Assembly (NCBI GenBank): GCA_017937215.1
Contig: JAGBDZ010000009.1
Location: forward strand, 1 to 52,820
DNA length: 52,820 nt
Reading direction: 5' to 3'
From: Akkermansia sp.
GTDB lineage: Bacteria > Verrucomicrobiota > Verrucomicrobiia > Verrucomicrobiales > Akkermansiaceae
Shown here: positions 1-7,355 of the stretch, piece by piece
Layout of the letters: every line of letters begins with the position of its first letter
Position numbering within the stretch: position 1 is the first letter of the stretch
Notes under the pieces: model-generated
What the model saw: only the letters and a program-made list of their open reading frames with translations
Told to the model about the DNA's origin: nothing
Databases searched by the model: none
Translations under genes and position numbers: made by a program

Positions 1-29
1 ATAAACAGAACGCTCATGCGAATCTGCCA

Positions 30-63
30 CCCCGCCAGCTGGCGGGGTTCCGGTTATTTTTTA
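30..63 (+). terminator. Intrinsic terminator of an upstream gene
   Basis: A perfect 18-bp palindrome (CCCCGCCAG/CTGGCGGGG, 30-47) is followed by TTCCGGTTATTTTTT. This is a typical rho-independent terminator for a plus-strand gene lying left of the window. Confidence 0.7.
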
Positions 64-70
64 TTCCAAA

Positions 71-157
71 CCCAGAGTTCCGCCGCTAACGCGGCTCCAC
101 TCTGGGCTATGGATATGTCGCCCTGACGGGCTCAGAATTCCTCGGGCTTTCAGCCCG
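71..157. repeat. REP-like palindrome cluster
   Basis: Three palindromes follow each other. The first is a two-tier hairpin with outer arms CCCAGAGT (71-78) and ACTCTGGG (99-106) and inner arms GCCGC (82-86) and GCGGC (91-95). The second is GCCC-tgac-GGGC (120-131). The third is CGGGCT-ttc-AGCCCG (143-157). The order of a long interrupted stem followed by short GC-rich hairpins is that of REP/BIME elements mobilised by RAYT transposases; family membership is inferred. No gene is visible in 1-281. Confidence 0.55.
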
Positions 158-221
158 ATAAATTACAATTTGTCCGTCACCACCAATACGGATAAACATC
201 AATCTTTAATTGACTCATCAA

Positions 222-258
222 TAAAAAGGCCAGCTGCGCGTGGACTGCGCAGCTGGCC
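222..258 (-). terminator. Terminator of fhs
   Basis: Arms GGCCAGCTGCGC (228-239) and GCGCAGCTGGCC (247-258) form a 12-bp perfect stem with a 7-nt loop. On the minus strand the stem is followed by TTTTTATT. It lies 23 bp beyond the fhs stop codon. Confidence 0.85.
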
Positions 259-281
259 TGAAAATGATGATGATTGGTACG

Positions 282-1916
282 TTAACCCTTCATGCCGGTG
301 ATGGTACCATCCGCCGAGACCTTGATGGCGCAGGCGGCGGGCACCTTGGGCAGCGCGGGCATGCGCATGATATCGCCGCAGAGGGCTACCAGGAAACCGG
401 CGCCGTTGGCAATCTCGAAATCGCGCACGGTCACGGTAAATCCGGTGGGGCGGCCGAGCAGACCGGCGTTGTCGGAGAGGGAGTTCTGGGTCTTGGCCAT
501 GCAGATGGGCAGGTCCGTGAGGCCGTTCTTCGCCATGAGGGCCAGCTTCTTCTGGGCGGGCTTAGTGAGCACCACGCCATTAGCCCCGTAAATCTTGCGG
601 GCAATGGTGGACATGCGCTCCTCCACGCTCATATCAAGGCTGTAGAGGCACTCGAAAGGCTCGTACTCCGGCTGCATGGAAGCCAGCACAGTCTCGGCCA
701 GCTCGGTGGCACCGGCGCCGCCCTTGCCGAACACATCGGCCACGGCGCAGCCCACACCCATGGAGGCGCACATTTCCTTCACGGCGGCGATTTCTTCCTC
801 CGTGTCGGTAGCGGCAAAGAGGTTGATGGCGATGGTCACCGGGCGCTTGTAGAGGCGGGCGCTCTCGATGTGGGCAGCCAGGTTGTCCAGACCGCGGCGC
901 ACGGCGTCCACATTCGGGGTTTCCAGGGCATCCTTGGCCACACCGCCGTGCATCTTCAGCGCGCGGATAGTGGCCACAATCACGATGGCATCCGGGGAAA
1001 GGCCGCTCTGGCGGCACTTGATATCCAGGAACTTCTCGGCACCCAGGTCAAAGGCAAAGCCGGCCTCGGTCACGGCATAGTCGCCGCAGGTGAGGGCCAT
1101 CTTGGTGGCAATCACGGAGTTGCAGCCATGAGCAATGTTGGCAAAGGGACCGCCATGCACAAAGGCGGGCACGCCCTCCAGGCTCTGCACCAGGTTCGGG
1201 TTCACGGCTTCCTTCAGAATGGCCAGCAGGGCATCCGTCACGCCCAGCTCGCGGGCATACACGGCCTCGTCATCCGCCGTGAAACCGATGACCATGTTAT
1301 CCAGGCGGCGGCGCAGGTCATCGCGGTCCTCAGCCAGGCAGAAGCAGGCCATGATTTCGGAAGCGGGGGTGATATTGAAGCCATCCTCGCGGGGCACACC
1401 GTTCTTATTCAGGCCGACCACGATGCTGCGCAGGGCGCGGTCGTTCATATCCATCACGCGCTTCCAGGTCACCTTGTTCTGGTCCAGGCGGGTGGTCTTG
1501 TAGAAAAGGGCATTATCAATCACCGCAGCCAGCAGGTTGTTTGCGGCGGTAATGGCGGGGAAGTCGCCCGTGAAGCCCAGGTTGATGCTCTCGCCCGGGG
1601 TGATGCTGGAAGCACCGCCACCCGTGGCACCGCCCTTGCGGCCAAACACCGGGCCCATGGAAGGCTCGCGCAGCGCCAGGCACACACGCTGGCCCACAGC
1701 CTGCAGGCCCTGAGCCAGACCAATGGAAACCGTGGTCTTGCCCTCGCCGGCGGGCGTGGGGGTAAGCGCACTCACCAGAATCAGGCGGCCGCGCTTGCGG
1801 TCCTGCTTCAGTACCTCCAGGCTCACCTTGGCCTTGTCGTGACCGTAAGGAATCACATATTTCTCATCCAGCCCAAGCTTGGCTGCCATCTGTGCAGTGA
1901 AAGACGTATCTGCCAT
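282..1916 (-). CDS. fhs: Formate-tetrahydrofolate ligase
   Basis: This cytosolic enzyme joins formate to tetrahydrofolate with ATP to give 10-formyl-THF, feeding one-carbon metabolism, purines and formyl-Met-tRNA. The 544-residue protein is close to the usual ~555. The family P-loop TPAGEGKTT sits at residues 54-62, and the REPSMGPVFGRKGGATGGG block and the glycine-rich PFANIAHGCNS segment are intact. The start is fixed by a textbook promoter: TTGCCA, 17 bp, TATAAT, with only 6 nt between the -10 box and ATG, so the mRNA should begin at or next to the start codon. A strong terminator follows, so the gene is monocistronic. A 580-codon antisense frame across it is a composition artefact. Confidence 0.96.
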   Translation of the reverse strand: MADTSFTAQMAAKLGLDEKYVIPYGHDKAKVSLEVLKQDRKRGRLILVSALTPTPAGEGKTTVSIGLAQGLQAVGQRVCLALREPSMGPVFGRKGGATGGGASSITPGESINLGFTGDFPAITAANNLLAAVIDNALFYKTTRLDQNKVTWKRVMDMNDRALRSIVVGLNKNGVPREDGFNITPASEIMACFCLAEDRDDLRRRLDNMVIGFTADDEAVYARELGVTDALLAILKEAVNPNLVQSLEGVPAFVHGGPFANIAHGCNSVIATKMALTCGDYAVTEAGFAFDLGAEKFLDIKCRQSGLSPDAIVIVATIRALKMHGGVAKDALETPNVDAVRRGLDNLAAHIESARLYKRPVTIAINLFAATDTEEEIAAVKEMCASMGVGCAVADVFGKGGAGATELAETVLASMQPEYEPFECLYSLDMSVEERMSTIARKIYGANGVVLTKPAQKKLALMAKNGLTDLPICMAKTQNSLSDNAGLLGRPTGFTVTVRDFEIANGAGFLVALCGDIMRMPALPKVPAACAIKVSADGTITGMKG

Positions 1917-1922
1917 GGGTCC

Positions 1923-1951
1923 ATTATAACATATTCAGCCCCACTTGGCAA
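1923..1951 (-). promoter_or_regulatory. fhs promoter, predicted leaderless
   Basis: -35 TTGCCA is at 1946-1951 and -10 TATAAT at 1923-1928, spacing 17. The ATG (1916) begins 6 nt after the -10 box, where transcription itself should start. Confidence 0.85.
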
Positions 1952-1962
1952 GCGCGGGAATT

Positions 1963-2418
1963 TCAGTCGCGGCATTTCTTAAAGATGAGATACAGCGGGA
2001 ATGCCAGCAGCACCCCTGGAACAAAAGTGGCAATGGCCAGCATAAGCCCGCTTTCCAGAGCGAGGAGGAGTTCAGATGCCCACGTATACCCCTGCGGGAT
2101 GCCCATGAGCATGAGTACTGCACCGGTCAGGAAGGAAACAACCGCATTCGTCAGGAACCACCGCAGCAGGTAGCGCTCCTCATTGCTGCTCCGCCGGGGC
2201 GGAAAAAAGCTCAATTGCAGCCATACGGACGATACAAAAGGCAACAACACGATAATGGTCAGAAAAAACCGGAACTCATCCCGGGTGTGGGTCAGCACAG
2301 GATAGCCCAGCAGCGCATCCACCTGCCAGAACACGGTGGCCAGAAATACCAGCAGCACCGCCACAGCAAAAAAGTTGCGCCAGAATTTCAGCGCCGACGG
2401 CACAGGTGGCGTGCTCAT
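1963..2418 (-). CDS. Small membrane protein, unknown function
   Basis: 151 residues. I do not recognise a family. Four hydrophobic stretches are visible (FFAVAVLLVFLATVF, FFLTIIVLLPFVSSVWL, FLTNAVVSFLTGAVLML, LMLAIATFVPGVLLAFPLYLIF), so it should be an integral inner-membrane protein with short loops. The start is ATG at 2418, which overlaps the stop of the upstream PH-domain gene by 4 bp (ATGA), indicating translational coupling. A longer in-frame extension upstream is shadow sequence inside that gene. The tight pairing suggests the two membrane proteins work together, but the function is unknown. Confidence 0.75.
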   Translation of the reverse strand: MSTPPVPSALKFWRNFFAVAVLLVFLATVFWQVDALLGYPVLTHTRDEFRFFLTIIVLLPFVSSVWLQLSFFPPRRSSNEERYLLRWFLTNAVVSFLTGAVLMLMGIPQGYTWASELLLALESGLMLAIATFVPGVLLAFPLYLIFKKCRD

Positions 2419-2945
2419 CCCTTCAAGGCTTTCTCCAGTGCTTCCTTGAAATCCGGACGCACAAAATAGATACCGCGCGTCACTTGCTCGTGGCGGTGGG
2501 GGCCGTCTTCCCATACGTCGAAGATGTAGCTGCAGAGGCCGTCGCGGTAGTCGATGCGGCGGGCTTTGGCCATCATTTCCAGAGGAAGCTGGCGCACGCG
2601 GTTACTGAGCACGCGGGCCTTGAATACGCGGCGGTTCGTGATGATGTAGAAGGTGTGCCGCAGCATGTAGGCTCGCAGAAAGGGCAGCAGCACAAAAAGC
2701 ACACCCAGCGCAAATGCCCAGCCACGGGGAAAAGCATCCGTCAGGAACATGGCCCAATCCGCCAGGGGAATGCCCGGCGCACCATAGTGAAACCAGATGG
2801 CCAGCCCCAACAGCAGCAGACCGGGAATCACGCGGGTGAAGAATAGCCCGCGGAAATACACCATGCGCGGGCTGCCTGCCCACAGAATCTGCTCATCCGC
2901 CTGCTTGTTCTGCTCCACCCAGTTGCGTAATCCGGCCTTGTTCAT
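2415..2945 (-). CDS. Bacterial PH-domain (bPH2/YdbT-like) membrane protein
   Basis: 176 residues. The N-terminus carries the phrase EQILWAGSPR, typical at the head of bPH2/YdbT proteins. Two transmembrane helices follow (about residues 37-55 and 78-94). A beta-rich soluble part then contains YIITNRRVFKAR, the hallmark of the bacterial pleckstrin-homology fold (ITNRR). Such proteins are usually membrane-anchored and poorly understood. It is the first gene of a two-gene operon with the 151-residue membrane protein. Its promoter ends 6 nt before the ATG, so a leaderless mRNA is predicted. Family assignment is by motif only. Confidence 0.8.
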   Translation of the reverse strand: MNKAGLRNWVEQNKQADEQILWAGSPRMVYFRGLFFTRVIPGLLLLGLAIWFHYGAPGIPLADWAMFLTDAFPRGWAFALGVLFVLLPFLRAYMLRHTFYIITNRRVFKARVLSNRVRQLPLEMMAKARRIDYRDGLCSYIFDVWEDGPHRHEQVTRGIYFVRPDFKEALEKALKG

Positions 2946-2951
2946 AGTATC

Positions 2952-2979
2952 AATCTACCATAAGCACACAACAAGACAA
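2952..2979 (-). promoter_or_regulatory. Promoter of the PH-domain gene, predicted leaderless
   Basis: TTGTCT (2974-2979), 16 bp, TAGATT (2952-2957), then 6 nt to the ATG at 2945. Confidence 0.65.
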
Positions 2980-3049
2980 GATTTTTTCGAAGTTGCGACT
3001 GAATTAACATGACTTTCAGCACTTTTCCTGCCAGCGGGCGGGGAAAAGG

Positions 3050-3078
3050 TTGCCAAGCCGCTGATTCTCTGGTAAAAT
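3050..3078 (+). promoter_or_regulatory. Promoter of the polyprenyl synthase gene
   Basis: TTGCCA (3050-3055), 17 bp, TAAAAT (3073-3078). Unlike most promoters here it leaves a leader of about 50 nt before ATG 3135. Confidence 0.75.
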
Positions 3079-3134
3079 GCCCGCAGCGGCGGTGCAGACA
3101 CCGGCGCTGCTTACCTTATTTTCTTTTCCCCCTC

Positions 3135-4145
3135 ATGAGCCTTCCGTTTTTCAGCAAGCTGCGTAACAAGAAAGCCTACATGCGCATCGTAGAGACCGAA
3201 CTGCAGAAAGTCCGGGACGCCATCGATGCGCAGACAGAGCATTTTTCCCCCTATATGCGGGATTACATGCGCCAGGTGTGCAAGGGCAAGGGGAAGATGA
3301 TTCGCCCGGGTCTGGTGCTGCTCACCGCAGCGGCCACCGGCGGTATCAAGGAGGAGCACACCACCTTCGCCGCCATGCTGGAGATGCTGCACATGGCCTC
3401 CCTCATCCACGACGATGTGCTGGATAAGGCCGATACCCGCCGCGACCAGCCCACGCCGAATGCCCTCTGGGGCAATGAACTGGCTGTGCTGCTGGGCGAT
3501 TCCATGCTGGCTCAGGCCATGGTGATGGGCTCCGAAATAGGCGACCCGCGCTTCATCCGCCGCATGGCTCTGGGCGTGCGCGACCTGTGCGAGGGCGAGG
3601 TGGAGCAGTCCACCCGCCTGTGGGATATGGAGATGAGCCGCGATGATTACTACGAGCTCATCCGCAAGAAGACCGCCACTCTCTTTGCCATGGCCATGGC
3701 CGGTGCCGCTTTCCTGCAGGGGCTTGATGATGAGATGATTGAGCAGCTGAACCGCATGGGCACCCTGCTGGGCATCTCCTACCAGATTTACGATGACTGC
3801 CTGGACCTGACCGGCACCGATGACACCGCCGGCAAGACCCTGGGCACGGATAACGAGAAGGGCAAGCTCACCCTGCCCGTATACTTCCTCATGGAATCCA
3901 GCAGCGACGATGTGGCCGAATACGCCCGCAACTGCGTGGAAAAGCACGAGGAGATTGACTACTCCCGCCTGCGCGATACAGATGCCTTTGCCGAGGCAAT
4001 CCGCCTGTCGGTGGAGGAAGGGCTCTCCCGCAACGAGGAGGCCCGCGAGGTGCTCTGGATGCTCCCGGAATCCCCCGCCCGCGAGGCGCTGGCCGAAATG
4101 ACCTACCGACTGGATGAAATGCTGCGCGACTGCTGCGTGGATTAA
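3135..4145 (+). CDS. Long-chain polyprenyl diphosphate synthase
   Basis: 336 residues. This trans-prenyltransferase condenses isopentenyl diphosphate onto an allylic primer; IspB/HepT-type members make the side chain of menaquinone or ubiquinone. Both aspartate-rich motifs are present: DDVLDKADTRR (residues 93-103) and DDCLD (220-224), with GKTLGTDNEKGKLTLP after the second. The residues before the first motif (LHMASLIH) are small, as in long-chain enzymes rather than farnesyl synthases; product length cannot be read with certainty. The start is ATG 3135 (MSLPFF); the longer frame back to 3009 overlaps the promoter. cysE follows 26 bp downstream on the same strand and may be cotranscribed. 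Confidence 0.93.
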   Translation: MSLPFFSKLRNKKAYMRIVETELQKVRDAIDAQTEHFSPYMRDYMRQVCKGKGKMIRPGLVLLTAAATGGIKEEHTTFAAMLEMLHMASLIHDDVLDKADTRRDQPTPNALWGNELAVLLGDSMLAQAMVMGSEIGDPRFIRRMALGVRDLCEGEVEQSTRLWDMEMSRDDYYELIRKKTATLFAMAMAGAAFLQGLDDEMIEQLNRMGTLLGISYQIYDDCLDLTGTDDTAGKTLGTDNEKGKLTLPVYFLMESSSDDVAEYARNCVEKHEEIDYSRLRDTDAFAEAIRLSVEEGLSRNEEAREVLWMLPESPAREALAEMTYRLDEMLRDCCVD

Positions 4146-4171
4146 GCAACAGCCCCACCCACTGATTCCTC

Positions 4172-4981
4172 ATGTTACGCCCGGAAAAAATGGTGCCGCA
4201 ACAGCCGGAGCTCGCCAGGAGCATCTGGGCCGATATCTACGCCGCCGCCGAAACAGCCGCCGAGCAGGAACCCAAGCTCACCGGTCTGCTGGATGACGTG
4301 GTGCTGAGCCGCAACAAGCTGGCCACGGCAGTCTCCGTGCGCCTGGCGCGCAAGCTTTCCCGCCGCGATATAGGGCGCGACGACCTGGAACCCCTCATCC
4401 GCTCCCTGCTGAAGAGCGACCCCATGGCTGTGGAGATGATGGCCGCGGACCTGCAGGCCGTGGTGGACCGCGATGCCGCCTGCCACAACGCGCTGGAGCC
4501 GCTCATGTTCTTCAAGGGCTTCCACGCCCTGGCCACCTACCGCCTGGCCCATATCCTGTGGAAGCAGGAGCGCTACATGCTCGCCCTGCTCTTCCAGAGC
4601 GTGGGCAGCGAAGTCTTCGGCATCGATATCCACCCCGCCGCCCGTATCGGCTGCGGTATCCTGCTCGACCACGGCACCGGTTTCGTGGTGGGTGAGACCG
4701 CCATCATTGAGAATGATGTATCCCTCTTCCACGAGGTGACCCTGGGCGGCACCGGCAAGGAAGTGGGCGACCGCCACCCGGTGGTGCGCAGTGGCGTGCT
4801 CATCGGCGCCGGCGCCAAAGTGCTGGGCCGTGTGGAGGTGGGCGAATGCGCCAAGGTAGCCGCTTCCTCCGTGGTGCTGGACAACGTGCGCCCGCACACC
4901 ACCGTGGCCGGTATCCCGGCAGTGGAAGTGGGCGATGCCGTGGGCGAGCCGGCCCTCTTCATGCAGCACCGCCTGAGTTAA
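4172..4981 (+). CDS. cysE: Serine O-acetyltransferase
   Basis: This enzyme acetylates L-serine with acetyl-CoA, the first step of cysteine synthesis. The 269-residue protein has the CysE helical N-terminal domain followed by a left-handed beta-helix of hexapeptide repeats. The region from residue 151 (GIDIHPAARIGCGILLDHGTG) closely follows the known enzyme. The two catalytic histidines correspond to H167 (DHGTG) and H202 (DRHP), and VTLGGTGK and PHTTVAGIPA are present. The start may be ATG 4172 or 4190; neither has a Shine-Dalgarno. It lies between the polyprenyl synthase and a flavoprotein with gaps of 26 and 21 bp, so a three-gene unit is likely. No cysteine synthase gene is adjacent. Confidence 0.94.
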   Translation: MLRPEKMVPQQPELARSIWADIYAAAETAAEQEPKLTGLLDDVVLSRNKLATAVSVRLARKLSRRDIGRDDLEPLIRSLLKSDPMAVEMMAADLQAVVDRDAACHNALEPLMFFKGFHALATYRLAHILWKQERYMLALLFQSVGSEVFGIDIHPAARIGCGILLDHGTGFVVGETAIIENDVSLFHEVTLGGTGKEVGDRHPVVRSGVLIGAGAKVLGRVEVGECAKVAASSVVLDNVRPHTTVAGIPAVEVGDAVGEPALFMQHRLS

Positions 4982-5002
4982 TTTTTTTCCACACAACCGA
5001 CC

Positions 5003-6583
5003 ATGCTCACGGAACTGGACATCCACCTGCCACTGGCCCGGGCCCTGCGCGAGGATGCCCGCCGCAAAGCCGCCGCCCAGAAGCTCGAAATCTCCCCTTA
5101 CCGAATCCAGGGCATGCGGCTCATCAAGGAAAGCATCGATGCCCGCCGCCGCCCCATCTGCAAGCAGCTGCGCCTGCTCGTGGCCGTGGATGAGGAGCTG
5201 CCCCCTGCCCCGCTGCCGGAGCGCCACTACACCCCTGTGGCGGCAGAGGCAAAACGCATCATCATTGTGGGCAGCGGTCCCGGCGGCCTCTTTGCCGCCC
5301 TGCGCTGCCTGGAGCTGGGCCTGCGCCCGGTGGTGCTGGAGCGCGGCAAGGACGTCTCTGCCCGCCGCTTTGACCTGCAGCCCATCAACTGCCAGGGCTA
5401 CGTGGTGGAGGATTCGAACTACTGCTTCGGCGAGGGCGGTGCCGGCACCTTCTCCGATGGCAAGCTCTTCACCCGCGCCACCAAGCGCGGCCCGGTCATG
5501 GAGATTTACGAAACCTTTGTGGCCCACGGCGCCGCACCGGAGATTCTGACCGATGCGCACCCCCACATCGGCTCCAACCGCCTGCCCAATATCATCAAGG
5601 CCATGCGCGGCAGCATCCTGGCCGCCGGCGGCGAGGTGCACTTCCAGACCCGCGTCTGCGGCCTGCTCAAAAGCGCCGATGGCAAGCGCCTGTGCGGCGT
5701 GCGCACCGCGGATGGCCGCGAATTCACCGGCGATGCCGTCATCCTGGCCACCGGCCACAGTGCGCGCGATGTGTACCGCATGCTGCATGCCGAAGGCGTG
5801 AAGCTGGAACGCAAGCCCTTTGCCGTGGGCGTGCGCATCGAGCACCCGCAGAGCCTCATCGACGCCGCGCAGTACCACCTGCGCCCCGGCCAGGAGCGCC
5901 CGGAAGGCCTGCCCGCCGCCCGCTACACCCTGGCCACCAAGATTCAGGAGCGCGGCGTGCATTCCTTCTGCATGTGCCCGGGCGGCTTCATCGTGCCAAG
6001 CGCCACTGAGAATGATGAAGTGGTGGTGAACGGCATGTCGCTCTCCCGCCGCAACTCCCCCTTTGCCAACAGCGGCTTCGTGGTCACCGTAGAACCGGAA
6101 GATACCGATGCCTACCTGGCTGAGCACGGCGTGCTCTCCGGCATCGCCTACCAGAAAGCACTCGAAATCGCCACCAGCCAGGCCGGCGGCGGCATGCAGA
6201 AAGCCCCCGGCCAGCGCGTGCTCGACTTCCTGGCCGGCCGCGTCTCCGCCACCCTGCCCCGGACCACCTACCACCCCGGCATCACCAGCTGGGACCTCAA
6301 CGCCCTGCTGCCGCAGAGCGTCTGCTGGCGCATGCGCGAAGGCCTGCAATTCTTCAACCGCAAGCTCCGCGGCTTCGCCGGCGAGGATGCCCTGCTCATC
6401 GGCTGCGAAACCCGCACCAGCTCCCCCGTACGCATCCCCCGCGAGCCTGAGTCACTCCAGCACCCGGAACTCGAAGCCCTCTTCCCCTGCGGCGAAGGTG
6501 CCGGCTACGCCGGTGGTATCGTCTCCGCCGCCCTGGATGGCCGCCGCTGCGCCGATGCTGCTGCTGCCTACGTCCGCGCCTGA
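5003..6583 (+). CDS. FAD-dependent oxidoreductase (COG2509 type)
   Basis: 526 residues. A dinucleotide-binding fold begins at residue 86 (IIIVGSGPGG, GxGxxG at 90-95, acidic E113 ending the second strand). It is followed by CFGEGGAGTFSDGKLFTR and, near the end, ALFPCGEGAGYAGGI, all hallmarks of the uncharacterised FAD-dependent dehydrogenases of COG2509. The first ~80 residues form the short alpha/beta extension usual in this family. Substrate and reaction are unknown. It is the third gene after the polyprenyl synthase and cysE. The stop codon TGA lies in the loop of the first hairpin of a palindrome array (6574-6667), so the C-terminal residues YVRA are partly encoded by repeat DNA. Confidence 0.88.
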   Translation: MLTELDIHLPLARALREDARRKAAAQKLEISPYRIQGMRLIKESIDARRRPICKQLRLLVAVDEELPPAPLPERHYTPVAAEAKRIIIVGSGPGGLFAALRCLELGLRPVVLERGKDVSARRFDLQPINCQGYVVEDSNYCFGEGGAGTFSDGKLFTRATKRGPVMEIYETFVAHGAAPEILTDAHPHIGSNRLPNIIKAMRGSILAAGGEVHFQTRVCGLLKSADGKRLCGVRTADGREFTGDAVILATGHSARDVYRMLHAEGVKLERKPFAVGVRIEHPQSLIDAAQYHLRPGQERPEGLPAARYTLATKIQERGVHSFCMCPGGFIVPSATENDEVVVNGMSLSRRNSPFANSGFVVTVEPEDTDAYLAEHGVLSGIAYQKALEIATSQAGGGMQKAPGQRVLDFLAGRVSATLPRTTYHPGITSWDLNALLPQSVCWRMREGLQFFNRKLRGFAGEDALLIGCETRTSSPVRIPREPESLQHPELEALFPCGEGAGYAGGIVSAALDGRRCADAAAAYVRA

Positions 6584-6667
6584 AAGGCGCGGATATCGTT
6601 CAGGCCAACGGCCTGAATATCGTCCTGCCTCCGGCAGGATATCGTCCACGCGTAGCGTGGATATCGT
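6574..6667. repeat. Array of four variable hairpins with constant ATATCGT spacer
   Basis: Four perfect palindromes are each followed by the same 7-mer ATATCGT. They are CCGCGCC/GGCGCGG (6574-6592), TCAGGCC/GGCCTGA (6600-6616), CCTGCC/GGCAGG (6624-6638) and CCACGC/GCGTGG (6646-6660), with loops of 3-5 nt. Arms differ completely between units while the pairing is kept. The first unit contains the stop codon of the flavoprotein gene. It is not a CRISPR: units are contiguous, hairpin-forming and only 20-26 bp long. Confidence 0.9.
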
Positions 6668-6720
6668 TCCCCATAGCGCAATGATATAACCACCAGCACC
6701 CCTTGGGAAATCTTAAAGCG

Positions 6721-6749
6721 TTGACACCGACAATCCAGCGTGCTAGAAT
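6721..6749 (+). promoter_or_regulatory. Promoter of the secreted thioredoxin-like gene
   Basis: TTGACA (6721-6726), 17 bp, TAGAAT (6744-6749), then 10 nt to ATG 6760. The predicted leader is about 3-4 nt. Confidence 0.85.
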
Positions 6750-6759
6750 CCCCTCCGCT

Positions 6760-7341
6760 ATGAACAAAACGGCCCTGCGTTCCCTCTTTTCTGCCCTGCT
6801 GCTGGCAGCGTCCATACTCTCTGCCGAGAGTTCTGCTCAGGTGAAGATGCTGGAGAAACCTGACGAGGTATTCCTGAAAAAGAACGCCGGCAAGCGCGGG
6901 GTGGCCGCCAAAATTCTCAAAAAGGGCGGGCTGATGGGTGGCAAGATTGATGCCACGGCAGATTATTACCTGATTTGTTCCTTCATCATCGGCGATAACA
7001 ACCCCGAGTGGGTGGAACTCTTTGAGCGGGAGGCAGAGCTGCGCGAGAAAGGTATCCAGATTGTCGTGTCCTGCAATGAGGACGGCCACACCGCCAATGC
7101 CGCCAAGCGGGCCAAGGCCTATCTCAAGAAGCGCAATGTAAAAGCACCCTGCGTGTTCCGCTCAAAGATTGAAGCCCAGCATGCCGCCGGTAAGGCCACC
7201 CCTACTTTCTGGGATTTCAATACCTACCGCTACAAGGCTATCCGCTACGATGGTGCCCAGGCCGGCGGTGGCTCCGGCATGGAGGCCAGCTTCAAGCCTG
7301 TGCTTGAGAAGATTGAAAAAGACAGGGCAGCAAATCAGTAA
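6760..7341 (+). CDS. Secreted thioredoxin-like protein, unknown function
   Basis: 193 residues. A Sec signal peptide covers residues 1-26 (hydrophobic core LFSALLLAASIL, cleavage near SSA-Q). The mature part has the order of a thioredoxin fold: a strand YYLICSFIIG, a helix PEWVELFEREAELREKG, a strand IQIVVSC, then TPTFWDFNTYRYKAIRYDG, resembling the cis-proline strand and hairpin. The CxxC active site is missing (a lone C where the pair would be), so it is unlikely to be a disulfide oxidoreductase. The start is set by the promoter, which lies 10 nt upstream. The fold is my inference from pattern. Confidence 0.75.
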   Translation: MNKTALRSLFSALLLAASILSAESSAQVKMLEKPDEVFLKKNAGKRGVAAKILKKGGLMGGKIDATADYYLICSFIIGDNNPEWVELFEREAELREKGIQIVVSCNEDGHTANAAKRAKAYLKKRNVKAPCVFRSKIEAQHAAGKATPTFWDFNTYRYKAIRYDGAQAGGGSGMEASFKPVLEKIEKDRAANQ

Positions 7342-7355
7342 TACGCGTCTCCCGG

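Noticed and set aside
240..1982. Plus-strand 580-codon frame antisense to fhs
   Set aside because: It mirrors fhs codon composition, is rich in His/Gly/Ala, has no family features, and runs through the fhs terminator stem and the fhs promoter.
4175..6349. Minus-strand 724-codon frame across cysE and the flavoprotein gene
   Set aside because: Antisense shadow of two well-supported genes, spanning their intergenic gap.
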